Shown: in pieces, positions 1 through 12,786 of the stretch
Position numbering within the stretch: position 1 is the stretch's first letter
How the letters are laid out: each line of letters begins with the position of its first letter
From: Pseudomonadota bacterium
Lineage (GTDB): Bacteria; Myxococcota_A; Polyangia; Fen-1088
Direction of reading: 5' to 3'
Assembly (NCBI GenBank): GCA_017881315.1
Contig: JADGRB010000016.1
Coordinates: 1-39,039 of the forward strand
DNA length: 39,039 bases
Made by a program: the position numbers and the translations under genes
Notes under the pieces: model-generated
Databases searched by the model: none
What the model saw: the letters and a program-made list of their open reading frames with translations, nothing else
Told to the model about the DNA's origin: nothing

Positions 1-50
1 GGGTGATCGCCCGTCGGTAACGCGCGGTTCGGCGGCGCATCGGTACGCGG

Positions 51-461
51 TCAGTCATGCTCGTGTCCGTCAAAGATCCACAGGGGTTCCGTCGAGCCCG
101 CACGAGTGAAGCCCAGCTTTCTGTAGAAGGTGATGGCGCGACCGTCAGCAAGGAGTGCTTGCTGGTGGAAGCCTCGATACCTGGTCATCATCATGTCCAT
201 CAGCTTTGTACCGATTCCCTGCCCCTGATACTTGGGATGGACGACCAAGTGGGGGAAGTACACCACGAGGTGACCGTCCGAGAGGGCGCTTCCTAGTCCG
301 ACGAGAAGTTCGTCATCCCACGCCGTCACAAGGGAGTGCGATGCGAGCAGTCCCGCGTGCAGCGCCTCAGGCTTGTTCGCGGATGACCAATCGACCGCAC
401 GGTACAAGCCAACAACGTCTTCAGCCGTCGGCTTCGCGTCGTCGCTGTAGTGGATCCCCAT
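51..461 (-). CDS. GNAT-family N-acetyltransferase
   Basis: A 136-residue protein of about the length of a single GNAT domain. The acetyl-CoA pyrophosphate-binding signature is visible near residues 95-102 (YQGQGIGT), preceded by the beta-4 strand VVYFPHLVVHPK. The C-terminal ITFYRKLGFTRAG is the usual beta-6/beta-7 region of these enzymes. It should transfer an acetyl group from acetyl-CoA to an amine; the substrate cannot be read from the sequence. The ATG at 461 is chosen because the domain starts directly after it; no convincing Shine-Dalgarno sequence precedes it. The gene ends close to the window start and lies on the same strand as enolase, 83 bases downstream of it. Its codon use looks less GC3-biased than that of enolase, which may mean a more recent arrival (inference). 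Confidence 0.85.
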   Translation of the reverse strand: MGIHYSDDAKPTAEDVVGLYRAVDWSSANKPEALHAGLLASHSLVTAWDDELLVGLGSALSDGHLVVYFPHLVVHPKYQGQGIGTKLMDMMMTRYRGFHQQALLADGRAITFYRKLGFTRAGSTEPLWIFDGHEHD

Positions 462-544
462 GTTGGGAGCACTATTTGATCCTGCTGGCGGACCCAATCC
501 CGAGGAAGGCCGATTTGTCCGCAACTGTCCGGTGCGCTGAATTC

Positions 545-3898
<3,354 letters not shown>

Positions 3899-3906
<8 letters not shown>

Positions 3907-4933
3907 ACCGACCAGGCCCGGCGCCCGCGCCCGAAACCCAGGCTCGCCCGGGCCGGGCGGCTCGTTCCGGCGCGGCGGCGTCACGATCCACCACGCGCCG
4001 GCCGAGTCGCTCTACGACCGGTGGCCGGCGCCCACCTGCATCATCGCCGACGGACCGTACGGCATCGGCGGCTTCCCCGGCGATCCGCCCACGCCCGCGC
4101 GCCTGGCCGAGTGGTATCGCCCGCACATCGCCGCCTGGACCCGGCGCGCCACGCCGCAGACGACGCTCTGGTTCTGGGGAACCGAGCTGGGCTGGGCGAC
4201 CGTCCACGGCGAGATCGTCGGCAGCGGGTGGGAGTACCGCAACTGCCACGTCTGGAACAAGGGCCCCGGACACATCGCGGGAAACGCCAACAGCCTGACC
4301 CTCCGCAAGTTCCCGGTGGTGACCGAGATCTGCGTCCAGTACGTCAAGGCCGCCCGCTTCGAGGTCGAGGGACGACCGGTCTCGATGCAGGACTGGCTGC
4401 GCCACGAATGGTCCCGCGCGGGGCTGCCGCTGTCGCGCGCCAACGCCGCCTGTGGCGTGAAGAACGCGGCCACCCGCAAATATCTCACCGCCTGTCACCT
4501 CTGGTATTTCCCACCGGTCGAGGCCTTCGAACGCCTGGCGGCCTACGCCAACCGCCACGGTCTGCGCGGCGGGCGCCCGTACTTCAGCACCGACGGAAGA
4601 ACGCCCGTCGCGGGCGCCGCCTGGGAAAAGATGCGCGCCAAATTTCACTGCGAGGTGGGCGTCACCAACATCTGGAACGCGCCGCCGTTGCGCGGGCCGG
4701 AGCGGCTCAAGCGCGGCGCCGGCGCCCTGCACACCAACCAGAAGCCCCGCGATCTCTTCGAGCTCATCATCCGCGCCTGCACCGACGCGGGAGACGTGGT
4801 GTGGGAGCCATTCGGCGGCCTCTGTCCGGGCGCCGTCGCGTCGGCCAAGCTGGGGCGCCGCTACGTGGGCGCCGAGGTTCTGCCCGAATTTTACCGCGCG
4901 GCCGCCGAGCGGCTGGCCGGCGCGACCGGGTAG
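3899..4933 (+). CDS. Site-specific DNA methyltransferase, motif IV-before-I (beta-like) type
   Basis: A protein of up to 344 residues. The catalytic motif IV region reads IIADGPYGIGG, an unusual form of (D/N/S)PPY. The C-terminal part holds NQKPRDLFELIIRA followed by the SAM-binding motif I region VVWEPFGGLCPGAVASA. Motif IV before motif I is the order of beta-class amino-methyltransferases, so N6-adenine or N4-cytosine methylation is most likely. Between them are conserved-looking Trp/Cys-rich blocks (TTLWFWGTELGWAT, CGVKNAATRKY, CHLWYFPP). The start is uncertain: TTG at 3899 overlaps the end of metF, and the family domain begins only near GGVTIHHAPAE, so a later non-ATG start is possible. 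No restriction endonuclease gene is adjacent, so it looks like an orphan enzyme. Confidence 0.85.
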
Positions 4934-4936
4934 ACC

Positions 4937-5125
4937 TCAGTTCAGGCGCTGGGCGCGGCGCGGGTGCGGCTCGTCCAGCAGATCGAAGCTGCGCTCGGCG
5001 AAGAGATCGCTCGCCAGGTCGGCTTCCATCGCGCGACGCTGGTGCCAGGAGCCGATCGCATAACCGGCCATGGCACAGGCGCCACCGGCAACAACGAAGA
5101 GCGCGCTCACGATGCCATTCAACAT
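4937..5125 (-). CDS. Small single-helix membrane protein
   Basis: A 62-residue protein with one N-terminal hydrophobic helix (residues about 4-25, glycine- and alanine-rich) followed by a charged tail. A purine-rich GGGGGGACGAA stretch just before the ATG is a good ribosome-binding site and supports the small gene. It lies 66 bases after the stop of the propeller/FN3/beta-helix protein on the same strand, and converges with the methyltransferase gene three bases away. No family was recognised. The C-in/C-out orientation cannot be decided, although the RR pair right after the helix favours a cytoplasmic C-terminus. Confidence 0.6.
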   Translation of the reverse strand: MLNGIVSALFVVAGGACAMAGYAIGSWHQRRAMEADLASDLFAERSFDLLDEPHPRRAQRLN

Positions 5126-5191
5126 TTCGTCCCCCCTGAGGACTGGAGAGCGGAAAGTCGCTCTGACTCTGAAATCGGCGGGGCTCGAGAT

Positions 5192-7810
5192 TTACTTGAA
5201 TCGATCGGCAGCCGGCCGGCGGCGGCGGCGCGCGACGATCAGCAGCGTCGCAAACCCAACGACGAACAGCGTGGCGCCGTTGCCGGCGGGGCGGCCCGCG
5301 AGGCCACAGCCGCCGGCCTCGGCGGGCCCCGGAGGCGGCGTGGTGCCGGGCGTGGTGTCGGGGGGCGGTGAGGTGGGCGGCGTGGGTGTGGGTGAGGTGC
5401 CGGGATCGCCCACCACGGTCGAGGGGGCGGAGAGCTCCGCGTCGGCGGTGCCACCGAAAGCGCCCAGGTTGATGCGCGCGCCGTTCGGCGCCGGCTCGGC
5501 CCCGACCTCGTCGGCGGGGTCGCCCTCGTCGGTGGAGGCCTGGGGACCGGCGAGCTGCAGGTTGCGGCCAGCCAGATCGGTGAAGGTCACCGCCGTCGAC
5601 AGATCGCCGGCTCCCGCGGCCAGCCCCTGGTAGTCGGCCTGGTTGCCGAAGAGATCGTCGTAGCGGCTGCCGAGCGCGCCGGCCGCGTCGGCCTTGAGCC
5701 CCACGGCGTTCGAGGTCAGGAGGCTGTTCTTGATGCTGGCGGTGCCGGCGGAATCGACGCCCGCGCCGTTGCCGACCAGCGTGGCGTTCACGATGCTGAC
5801 GCCGCCCGACGCCGCCACCGACACGCCGGCCGTCTTGCAATCGCGCACGACGAGGTGCGTGAGGTGAATACCGGTGACGGCGGCGCTCACGCCGACGCAG
5901 GTGTCGGCGCCGGCCACCGTCATCTTGTCGAGCCCGGCCGCGTGCGCGGGGTCGGTTCCATCGAAGCTGACCCCGATCGACAGGCCGGTCGCGTCCAGCA
6001 GGGTCCGCCCCGCGCCCGCCCCGGCGATGCTCACCCCCGGCCCCACGTGCAGCGGCTCCGACAGCGGGTAGGTGCCGGCGCCCAGCATGATCACCGACCC
6101 GGGGAGCGCGCCGGCGACCGCGGCTCGCAGGCTGCTGGCGGGGGTCCCGTCGACCGACACGCCGGCGTTGGAGGCCACCCGGAACGTCTCCGGGGCCGAC
6201 CAGGGCGACAGCGCGCCCTGCGGATCGCGCGCGCGCACGGCGAACGTGTAGGTCACGCCGGCGGTCAGCGGCGCGACCACCTGCATCGAGGTCGCGCCCT
6301 GCGCGGGGAAGAGCTGTTGCTGGAAGCTCTGCAGCACCTCGCCGTCGGCGTCGATGCGCAGCTCGTAGGTGGGCAGCTCCGCGTCGGGATCGACCGCCGG
6401 CAGCCAGCGCAAGGTCACGTCGGCGCTGTCGAAGGGGCGCACGTTCGCGGCCAGGATCGGCGCCGTCGGTGGGTGGTTGACGCTGGAGAGCTGCCCCTCG
6501 ACGACGCCGCTCTCCGCGACGGTGATGAGGCGGCCGTTGGCCACCACCGGCGAGGCCAGCGCCCGACCGGCGACGGACAGGTCCCCCTGGTCGGCCCCGC
6601 TCGCGACGTCGAGGATGGCGACCGTCGCGGCCAGCGACGACGCGGCCGCGACGAAAGGCACGCCGGAGAGAGACGCGAACGCTGCGGGCGTCGGACAGAC
6701 CACGAACGTCGGGACGAGGTTGGGATCGGTGAACACGGCGCGCGCCGTGGGATGCTGCCAGACGAGATCGCCAGAACTCGGATCGAGCGCGACCACGGTC
6801 TCGCGCGCCAGGGTGTGGTCCGCCAGTCCGTCGCCATCGGTGTCGAGCGCGTCGTCGAGTCGCGTTTCCAGAATCAACAGACCGCCCACCGAGGCGAACG
6901 ACGAAACCGCCCGGCGTCGATAGATCGGCGTCCCCGCCAGATCGGCAGCGGGCGCCGGGAGGCCTCTCGGCCAACCGGCGATCGGCGCGCCGGTGCTGGC
7001 GTCGACGGCGTGGACGAGATCGCTGTCCTTTCCGCCCGCCATGTACGCGCGACCGCCGACAATCAATGGCGCCGCAATGTTGACGATGCCGTCCGCCCGA
7101 TAGTCCCAGCGTGCCGCGCCAGTAGCCGCGTCGAACCCATAGTAGTGGCCTCCGTTGGTGCCAACCAGAACTAGGCCACCCGAGACCGCCGGGGAGGTGT
7201 TGCTGAATTGCTCCATGATGGCCGGGCTCTTCCAGACCACCGCGCCGGTCGCCCCGTCGAGGCGCACCACGAACTGTTGCGGCAAGCCGGCCCCCACGAT
7301 GACGTCTCCGTTCACGGGGGTGGGCGACGATACGTTCATCCCCCCGAGATCGGTGGTCCAGATCGCGGCGCCGTCGGCCAAGCCCAGGGCGACGATCTTG
7401 TTCCCGAGGGTGGGAACGAAGATTCGGCCCCGCGCGATCGCCGGCGTCCCTTGAACGGCCGAGCCCAGGGGCACCTGCCAGACCTGCTGCCCCGTCTCGG
7501 CCTGGACCGCGCTCACGACGCCATTGAGATCGACGGTGACGGCGAACCCGTCCGACACGACGGGGCTGGCCAGCACGCGCCCGCCTTTGGCCGGCAGGTA
7601 CGACCAACGACCATCGGAGAACCGCGCACCCGACCGCTCCGCCGACACACGAGCGTGCGCGGCGTCCAGCCCCGGCGTCGCCCAGTCGTCGGCGCGCGCC
7701 GCACCCGCGCCGAGCGTCGCGAACGCGAGCGTCGTCAGCACCGCAGCCCGGACATTCCGGACGATGGAGAAGTGGCTGAGGGGTCGTGGTTCGTTGGACA
7801 TGGCGTTCAT
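5192..7810 (-). CDS. Secreted beta-propeller/FN3/beta-helix protein with MYXO-CTERM-like anchor
   Basis: An 872-residue exported protein. The signal peptide ends near residue 41 (GAGAARA). Residues about 60-430 contain PQQ-type propeller blades (VVSAVQAETGQQVWQVP; DGAAIWTTDL; DAATGAARWDY). An inserted DTDGDGLAD is a calcium-binding-like loop. A fibronectin type III domain spans about 455-555 (NHPPTAPIL to APETFRV). Residues about 560-770 look like a right-handed beta-helix with Val/Gly/Asn periodicity. A Pro/Thr-rich linker and a tail made of GGCGL, a hydrophobic helix and ARRRRR match the MYXO-CTERM sorting pattern, which predicts cleavage and attachment at the Cys. The start codon overlaps the stop of the LamG gene (ATGA); ATG at 7801 is an alternative. 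It is probably a surface-exposed protein; the ligand is unknown. Confidence 0.85.
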   Translation of the reverse strand: MNAMSNEPRPLSHFSIVRNVRAAVLTTLAFATLGAGAARADDWATPGLDAAHARVSAERSGARFSDGRWSYLPAKGGRVLASPVVSDGFAVTVDLNGVVSAVQAETGQQVWQVPLGSAVQGTPAIARGRIFVPTLGNKIVALGLADGAAIWTTDLGGMNVSSPTPVNGDVIVGAGLPQQFVVRLDGATGAVVWKSPAIMEQFSNTSPAVSGGLVLVGTNGGHYYGFDAATGAARWDYRADGIVNIAAPLIVGGRAYMAGGKDSDLVHAVDASTGAPIAGWPRGLPAPAADLAGTPIYRRRAVSSFASVGGLLILETRLDDALDTDGDGLADHTLARETVVALDPSSGDLVWQHPTARAVFTDPNLVPTFVVCPTPAAFASLSGVPFVAAASSLAATVAILDVASGADQGDLSVAGRALASPVVANGRLITVAESGVVEGQLSSVNHPPTAPILAANVRPFDSADVTLRWLPAVDPDAELPTYELRIDADGEVLQSFQQQLFPAQGATSMQVVAPLTAGVTYTFAVRARDPQGALSPWSAPETFRVASNAGVSVDGTPASSLRAAVAGALPGSVIMLGAGTYPLSEPLHVGPGVSIAGAGAGRTLLDATGLSIGVSFDGTDPAHAAGLDKMTVAGADTCVGVSAAVTGIHLTHLVVRDCKTAGVSVAASGGVSIVNATLVGNGAGVDSAGTASIKNSLLTSNAVGLKADAAGALGSRYDDLFGNQADYQGLAAGAGDLSTAVTFTDLAGRNLQLAGPQASTDEGDPADEVGAEPAPNGARINLGAFGGTADAELSAPSTVVGDPGTSPTPTPPTSPPPDTTPGTTPPPGPAEAGGCGLAGRPAGNGATLFVVGFATLLIVARRRRRPAADRFK

Positions 7811-10800
7811 TTGAAGGTCGGGGTGGGGTCGTTCACCAGGTCGAAGTAGTAGAGGCGGGCATCCTTCGCGGCCGACGACGTCGAGACCATGTAACGGTTG
7901 ACGTCGGGATCGAAGCCGATTCCGGAGACCGATTCCGTCGGGCCGAAATAGTATTCGCTGATGATGGCGACGCCGGGCGACGTGCCGGTATTGCGATCGA
8001 GGAAATACAGCTTACCGAGCGTCGTCCCGACCACCATGACGCCGGCGTAGTAGAGCGGCGGCGAGGTGATCGGGTCCGACGCGTTCAGCGTGTAGGGATA
8101 GCTCGAATTGAGGACCACGCCCGTACCGGGACTTCCGCCGTTGCCAGCTCCGGTCAACACGATGACCGTTCCTCCGGCCGTGCCGAACTGAAGGGTGTCG
8201 GTCGAGGTGTCGTAGTAGCTCGACCCACCGACGTTGCTCACGGTGTTGTATTTCCAGAGGTAGTTGACGCCGGTGAAGTTCGTGGGGCTGATGGCCCACA
8301 TCGTGTGGCTGGTGTCACCCGCGAACACGCGGGTCGTCCCGGCCCCGGTGGTCCCGATGCTGACCCGTCCGCTGACGGTCCCGGGATTCGTGTTGGTGAC
8401 AAACGTCGTGCCGGTCACGTCCAGCTGCAGAAGATCGCCCGTGATGCCCAGATAGAGTTTGGTGGTTCCACCGCTCGTCGCCAACTGGGGCGACGACGTC
8501 GTCACGTTCGCCGGCGTGGTGAGCGGCCACCCGGTTATTGCGGATTGGGCACTCTGACCGAGCCCCATGAGCACCTGGGTCAGCGTCCCGCCGCTTCCGG
8601 TCGTCGCGGCCCAGTAGACGTTGGTCGCGTCCAGCGAGAGCTGCGACTTGACGGTGCAGGTGCAGAGATCCGGGTTGGCCGCTCCCCACCCCGCATCCAC
8701 GGTCAAGGACGTTCCGTTGTCGATCAGCCGATAGATCTTCCCCGCGTTGGCGCCGTTGTTGGTTGCCACGTAGAGGTAGTGCGTCCCCCCGACGGTCGTC
8801 CACTGCGGCGTGCCGAGGAGGTTCTCGTTCGCCCCCGTGGTCCAGGAATACTTCTGGGTCCCGGTCTCATCTTGAACGAACACGGTGTCGGCGGTCCCCG
8901 CGTCGTTCCTGAAGACCGCGTAGGTGGCGTAGTAGGAGAATGAATTCCAATCGAAGGCCGCCGTCGGGAAACCCTGGAACGTGCCCCCCGCGTAGGCGGC
9001 CGATCGCACGAACTGGACGACGGCCCCGAAGTTGACGCCGTTGCCGGGGCTGTCGGCGATGCCGTCGTTGTTCGCGTCGTCGTCCGACTTCTCGCTGGTG
9101 GCGCATATTCCGCCGGCGTTGGTCGCGCAGGTCGCACCGCCGAAGACGGCCCGGGTCTGGCCGCCGCTGCCGACCATCTTGACAGCGTAGGTCGCGCTGC
9201 CGTCGAAGGTACAGCCGTTCGACGCGAGGTAGAGCGTCGGCGCGTAGATCTGGAGGAGCTGCGCGCCCGTCCCATTGCTGAAGGCGATGTTGTCGAACCG
9301 CGTGAACGTGGTCGTCGCGCTCGTGTTGGGGTTGATCCACATGCCGTTCGCGTCGGTGTTCTTGACGGCGAGACTGGTGAGGTTGAGCGTCGGCGTGGCG
9401 GTCGCCGTCGATCCGATCTTGAAGGTATAGGCGCCGGAGACACTCTTGATGGTCGCGCTGGACGACGCGGTGAGCGCCCCGTCCATCGTGAACGTCTTGC
9501 CGCTGCCGATCGAGACGCTGGCGCCCGTGAGCGTGAGCGATGCGCCCGACTGCACGGTCAGGTTCGCCGACGTCAGGCTGCCCCCGGTGAGCGTGACCGA
9601 TGCCGGGGACTGCACGCTCAGGTCTCCGGAGGATATGCTTCCGCCGGCGACCGAAACCGTTCCGCTCGGCTGCACGATGAGGGTACTCGAGAAGGTCTGG
9701 GCCGCGTTGCCGACCGCGTAGGTGCCGCTCGTGATGGAGCTCGCGAGCGAGGCGCTCAGCGTGAAGGTGCTGGTCGTCAGATTGCCCGCGTCGAGCGCCA
9801 ACAATCCGCTGGCCGTGGTGTTGGCCCCGAGCGTGACCGTCGAGTAGCCGCCCCTTCCCGCGTAGCGTCCGGCCGCAAGCTGAGCCACCTGGGTCGCCGT
9901 CAAGGCGGCGCTGTAGACGCGCACGTCGTCGAGCTGGCCCTTGTAGAGCTCGGAGCCTGCGTTCCAGGTTCCGAGGTACGCGACCGTCGGGGCGAACGTC
10001 TGATGCGTCGTCGTGGTGCCGCCGCCGGTGAAGACCGCCCCGTCGATGTAGAGCTGGTCGGTGCCCGCGCCAGCGGAGCTATAGACGTACGCGATGTGGT
10101 GCCAGGTATTGACGCTGGGTGCCGCCGTGCTGATCAGGATCGGCCCTCCGTACTCCCACACGTTCAGACTGCCGGCATTGATGCCGACCTCGAGTCCGCT
10201 CGAATCGGCTGGATCCACGAACGTCACCAGGTCCTGGACCCCGCTCGTCGACGAGAACTTGGCCCAGAAGCTGATGGTCTGATTCGCGTTCGCCTTGGGG
10301 ATGTTCTTGATACCCATCGACGCGTACCCGGTCGAGCCGTCGAAGGTCAACCCGGCGGGATCGTCGAACCCGAGGTTCGGCGAAGGGCTGCTCCAGGTCA
10401 CGCCCCCCGTCAGGGTGCCCGTGTTCGCGCTGCCGGTGAGATCATAGAAGGTGCCGCTGTTCCCTTCGTCGAGCTTCCAGTACGCGACCAGGTTGTTTTC
10501 GTTCTTCGAATCCTCGACGCGCAGGTTGTTGAAAGTCGCGAAGCCCAGGGTCGCGGTGTTGTCCAGGACCACGGTCCCGGTTCCAGGGTTGAAGGTCCCG
10601 GCGCCCGTCAGGGTGCCGGCATGCAGCACGTAGGAGCCGCTGTTGAGCGTGCCGGTCACCGTCAGGGTGTGGTTCTCGTTCCAAAGCCGGTCGGAGAGCG
10701 TGTAGGTGCTCCCCCCGCTCACCGTCACGTTGCCGCTCATGATCTGTCCGCCCGACAGGATGACGCCCGACGCCCCACTCAACGTCACCGCCCCGGTGCT

Positions 10801-12153
10801 GGTGAAGACCCCGCCGTAGTTCAACCAACTTCCGCCGATCGCGAAGTTGCTGGCGCCGGTCACCGCCCCCGAGGCGATCACGAAGTCACCGGTGGTGGTG
10901 AAGGTGTTGCCGAACTTTTGCGCCACCCCCACGGCGGCGGTCCCCGGCATCCCACCTAGCGCGAGACCGCTGACGTCTGTCGCGGCGAGGGCGCGGTTGT
11001 AGATGCGGACGTCGTCGATCGCCCCGCCGTTCGCCATCATCTCGTGGGTGCCGTCGTACGTCCCGAGATACGCCTTGGTGGCAGTGGCGGCGACGTGACC
11101 GGTCGCGCTCGAGCTCGCCAGCGCGCCGTCCAGGTACAGCTTGTTCGTGGACCCGTCGTACGTGAACACGACGTGGTGCCACTGCCCGTCGACCGGTGTC
11201 GTTCCCGTGACCAACGACGTCCCGCCCCAGGTCCAAGCGGAGAGCGTCCCACCGTTGAGCCCGAGCTTGATGCCATTGGTTCCATCGCCGATGGCCACCA
11301 TGTCCTGCGTCCCCGCGGTCGATCCGAGCTTCACCCAGACGGCGACCGTCTGCGCCGCGGTCGCCGCGGGAAAGTTCGTCGGCGGCGTGCTCGCGAGCTG
11401 TGCGTAAGCGGTTCCCGTGAATGCCACCGCCGACGTGTCGGCGAAGTTGAGCGACGGTACCGTGGTCGTGAAGGACGCGGCGCTGAGGGTCAGCGTGTTG
11501 GCGTATCCGGACTTGTCGGCCAGTGACGTCCCCGCGTTCTCATCGAGGTTCCAGTAGCCGACCAGGCCGTCGTTCACGATGACCTTGTTGAACGTCCGAC
11601 CCCCGAAGTCGTGGGTCACATTGGCGGACGAGTTGAAGATCACCGTGCCCGTGCCCGCGTTGAAGGTTCCGGCGGTCCGGCTGAAGACGCCCCCGATCTG
11701 CGTCGTTCCGCTGGTGGCGTTGAAGATGCCCCCCGTCAGCGAGAAGCCGCCCCCGATCTGCAGCGGAGCGCTCCCGCCGGTGAACGTTCCGGTGGCCTGG
11801 CTGAAGGCGCCCGAGAGAGTGACGGAGATCCCCGCGTTCTGAGAGAGGACCCCCTGCGTCTGGCCTCCGTTGGTCGTGTAGCCCGAGTTGATCGAAATCG
11901 CGGCGATATTGACGTTGGTGTCGATCGCGCAATTCTGCTTGGACGTGCCGTCGAACTGCGCCGTGTCGCCGGCGATAGGCGGCGACGTGCCGGCCCCTCG
12001 GCATCCCGTCCAGTTCGAGCTGCTGAAGTTCGCCGCCGCCGGCGCATTCCAAATACAGGTATTGGCCCGCGCCGTCCGCCCGGTCCCGATCAGGACGAGG
12101 GCCATGACCGCCACGCCGAACCCCCACCCACGGCGAGCACCCGCCAGCTCCAT
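7807..12153 (-). CDS. Large exported protein with two LamG domains
   Basis: About 1448 residues, starting at ATG 12153 with signal peptide MELAGARRGWG... ending near TARA; GTG at 12186 would add 11 residues. After a Gly/Thr/Ser-rich low-complexity beta region come two similar concanavalin-like LamG domains. Each opens with (G/A)YW(N/K)LDE and carries a WHH(V/I) block, a YLGT(Y/W) block and a DDVR(I/V)Y ending, which indicates an internal duplication. Another repetitive Thr/Ser/Gly beta-rich stretch follows, then a DDDANNDGIAD calcium-loop-like segment and a C-terminal half resembling PQQ/WD propeller blades (IYRLIDNG, KLYFLDRNTG). No C-terminal anchor was seen. It overlaps the propeller/FN3 gene by four bases, so the two are probably co-expressed and may form one surface assembly. 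LamG domains usually bind carbohydrate or protein ligands. Confidence 0.85.
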   Translation of the reverse strand: MELAGARRGWGFGVAVMALVLIGTGRTARANTCIWNAPAAANFSSSNWTGCRGAGTSPPIAGDTAQFDGTSKQNCAIDTNVNIAAISINSGYTTNGGQTQGVLSQNAGISVTLSGAFSQATGTFTGGSAPLQIGGGFSLTGGIFNATSGTTQIGGVFSRTAGTFNAGTGTVIFNSSANVTHDFGGRTFNKVIVNDGLVGYWNLDENAGTSLADKSGYANTLTLSAASFTTTVPSLNFADTSAVAFTGTAYAQLASTPPTNFPAATAAQTVAVWVKLGSTAGTQDMVAIGDGTNGIKLGLNGGTLSAWTWGGTSLVTGTTPVDGQWHHVVFTYDGSTNKLYLDGALASSSATGHVAATATKAYLGTYDGTHEMMANGGAIDDVRIYNRALAATDVSGLALGGMPGTAAVGVAQKFGNTFTTTGDFVIASGAVTGASNFAIGGSWLNYGGVFTSTGAVTLSGASGVILSGGQIMSGNVTVSGGSTYTLSDRLWNENHTLTVTGTLNSGSYVLHAGTLTGAGTFNPGTGTVVLDNTATLGFATFNNLRVEDSKNENNLVAYWKLDEGNSGTFYDLTGSANTGTLTGGVTWSSPSPNLGFDDPAGLTFDGSTGYASMGIKNIPKANANQTISFWAKFSSTSGVQDLVTFVDPADSSGLEVGINAGSLNVWEYGGPILISTAAPSVNTWHHIAYVYSSAGAGTDQLYIDGAVFTGGGTTTTHQTFAPTVAYLGTWNAGSELYKGQLDDVRVYSAALTATQVAQLAAGRYAGRGGYSTVTLGANTTASGLLALDAGNLTTSTFTLSASLASSITSGTYAVGNAAQTFSSTLIVQPSGTVSVAGGSISSGDLSVQSPASVTLTGGSLTSANLTVQSGASLTLTGASVSIGSGKTFTMDGALTASSSATIKSVSGAYTFKIGSTATATPTLNLTSLAVKNTDANGMWINPNTSATTTFTRFDNIAFSNGTGAQLLQIYAPTLYLASNGCTFDGSATYAVKMVGSGGQTRAVFGGATCATNAGGICATSEKSDDDANNDGIADSPGNGVNFGAVVQFVRSAAYAGGTFQGFPTAAFDWNSFSYYATYAVFRNDAGTADTVFVQDETGTQKYSWTTGANENLLGTPQWTTVGGTHYLYVATNNGANAGKIYRLIDNGTSLTVDAGWGAANPDLCTCTVKSQLSLDATNVYWAATTGSGGTLTQVLMGLGQSAQSAITGWPLTTPANVTTSSPQLATSGGTTKLYLGITGDLLQLDVTGTTFVTNTNPGTVSGRVSIGTTGAGTTRVFAGDTSHTMWAISPTNFTGVNYLWKYNTVSNVGGSSYYDTSTDTLQFGTAGGTVIVLTGAGNGGSPGTGVVLNSSYPYTLNASDPITSPPLYYAGVMVVGTTLGKLYFLDRNTGTSPGVAIISEYYFGPTESVSGIGFDPDVNRYMVSTSSAAKDARLYYFDLVNDPTPTFK

Positions 12154-12342
12154 CACGCGTCCAAAACGGTCTGCCCGAATCTGCACCTTATGTTTTCCAA
12201 GGACCGCATCCAGCCAGCCCGGACCGAGCAGTCCTCCCCCTACAGATGATTCACTTCGGCCGGACGACGCTCACGCTTGAGCCAGAATCGCGGACCCCAC
12301 GCGATGCGTTCCCGCGAGCCAAGCTCGCCTCCGCCCACGCGT

Positions 12343-12648
12343 TCAGGCGCGGCCGGGGCGGCCGTTGTTGCGCGCTTCGGCCCGGGCCTCGATCTGATCG
12401 AGGAAGTCGATCTGCTGAACCTGACGCGGCTCCCGCGGCAGCTGCGGATCGATCGAGCGGATCCGGTAGTTCCCCAGCAATCCCATGACGATGTTCCGTG
12501 CCCGCTCCAGAATCTGCTCGTCGGTCAGCTCGACGCCGTCCCGGGTCTGAAGCACACGAATCCCCTCGGCGACATCCTGCAGGAGCAGGCGTACCGTGGG
12601 CGAAGGCGCGGTTTTTTGCCGCGAACGGGCGGCGGCTTCTCGGGACAA
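12343..12648 (-). CDS. Hypothetical protein, 5' end unclear (possible frameshift)
   Basis: The reading frame ending at 12343 has gene-like, hydrophilic, helical content (LLLQDVAEGIRVLQTRDGVELTDEQILERARNIV). No database family was recognised. Within the frame no ATG is available; the TTG at 12648 has no visible ribosome-binding site. The frame upstream is still open and reads GVPHYDPRILSREAA. In the neighbouring frame just before it lies a strong hydrophobic N-terminal-type helix (VEFLLIIIFMGWLERG) that can be started at GTG 12749. The two frames meet at a run of five C (plus strand 12672-12676). One extra base there would join them as a membrane-anchored protein of about 136 residues. The intact gene may therefore span 12343-12749. 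Confidence 0.5.
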   Translation of the reverse strand: MSREAAARSRQKTAPSPTVRLLLQDVAEGIRVLQTRDGVELTDEQILERARNIVMGLLGNYRIRSIDPQLPREPRQVQQIDFLDQIEARAEARNNGRPGRA

Positions 12649-12786
12649 GATGCGCGGATCATAGTGTGGGACCCCCGCTCGAGCCAGCCCATAAAGATGA
12701 TGATCAGCAGAAATTCGACGCGACGCGCAGCAGACCGGACGGTCGTCACGAGCGATCGGTGCGTCAAGCGTGATATGGAAAAAGAC

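Noticed and set aside
10003-10959. Plus-strand open frame of 318 codons opposite the LamG gene.
   Set aside because: Its translation is Arg/Gly/Val/Asp-rich without hydrophobic core or motif, while the minus strand carries clear LamG domains.
12314-12328. Six-base-pair hairpin GCGAGC/GCTCGC just after the minus-strand hypothetical gene.
   Set aside because: The stem is short, the loop is three bases and there is no T-run; such stems are expected by chance in this GC-rich DNA.
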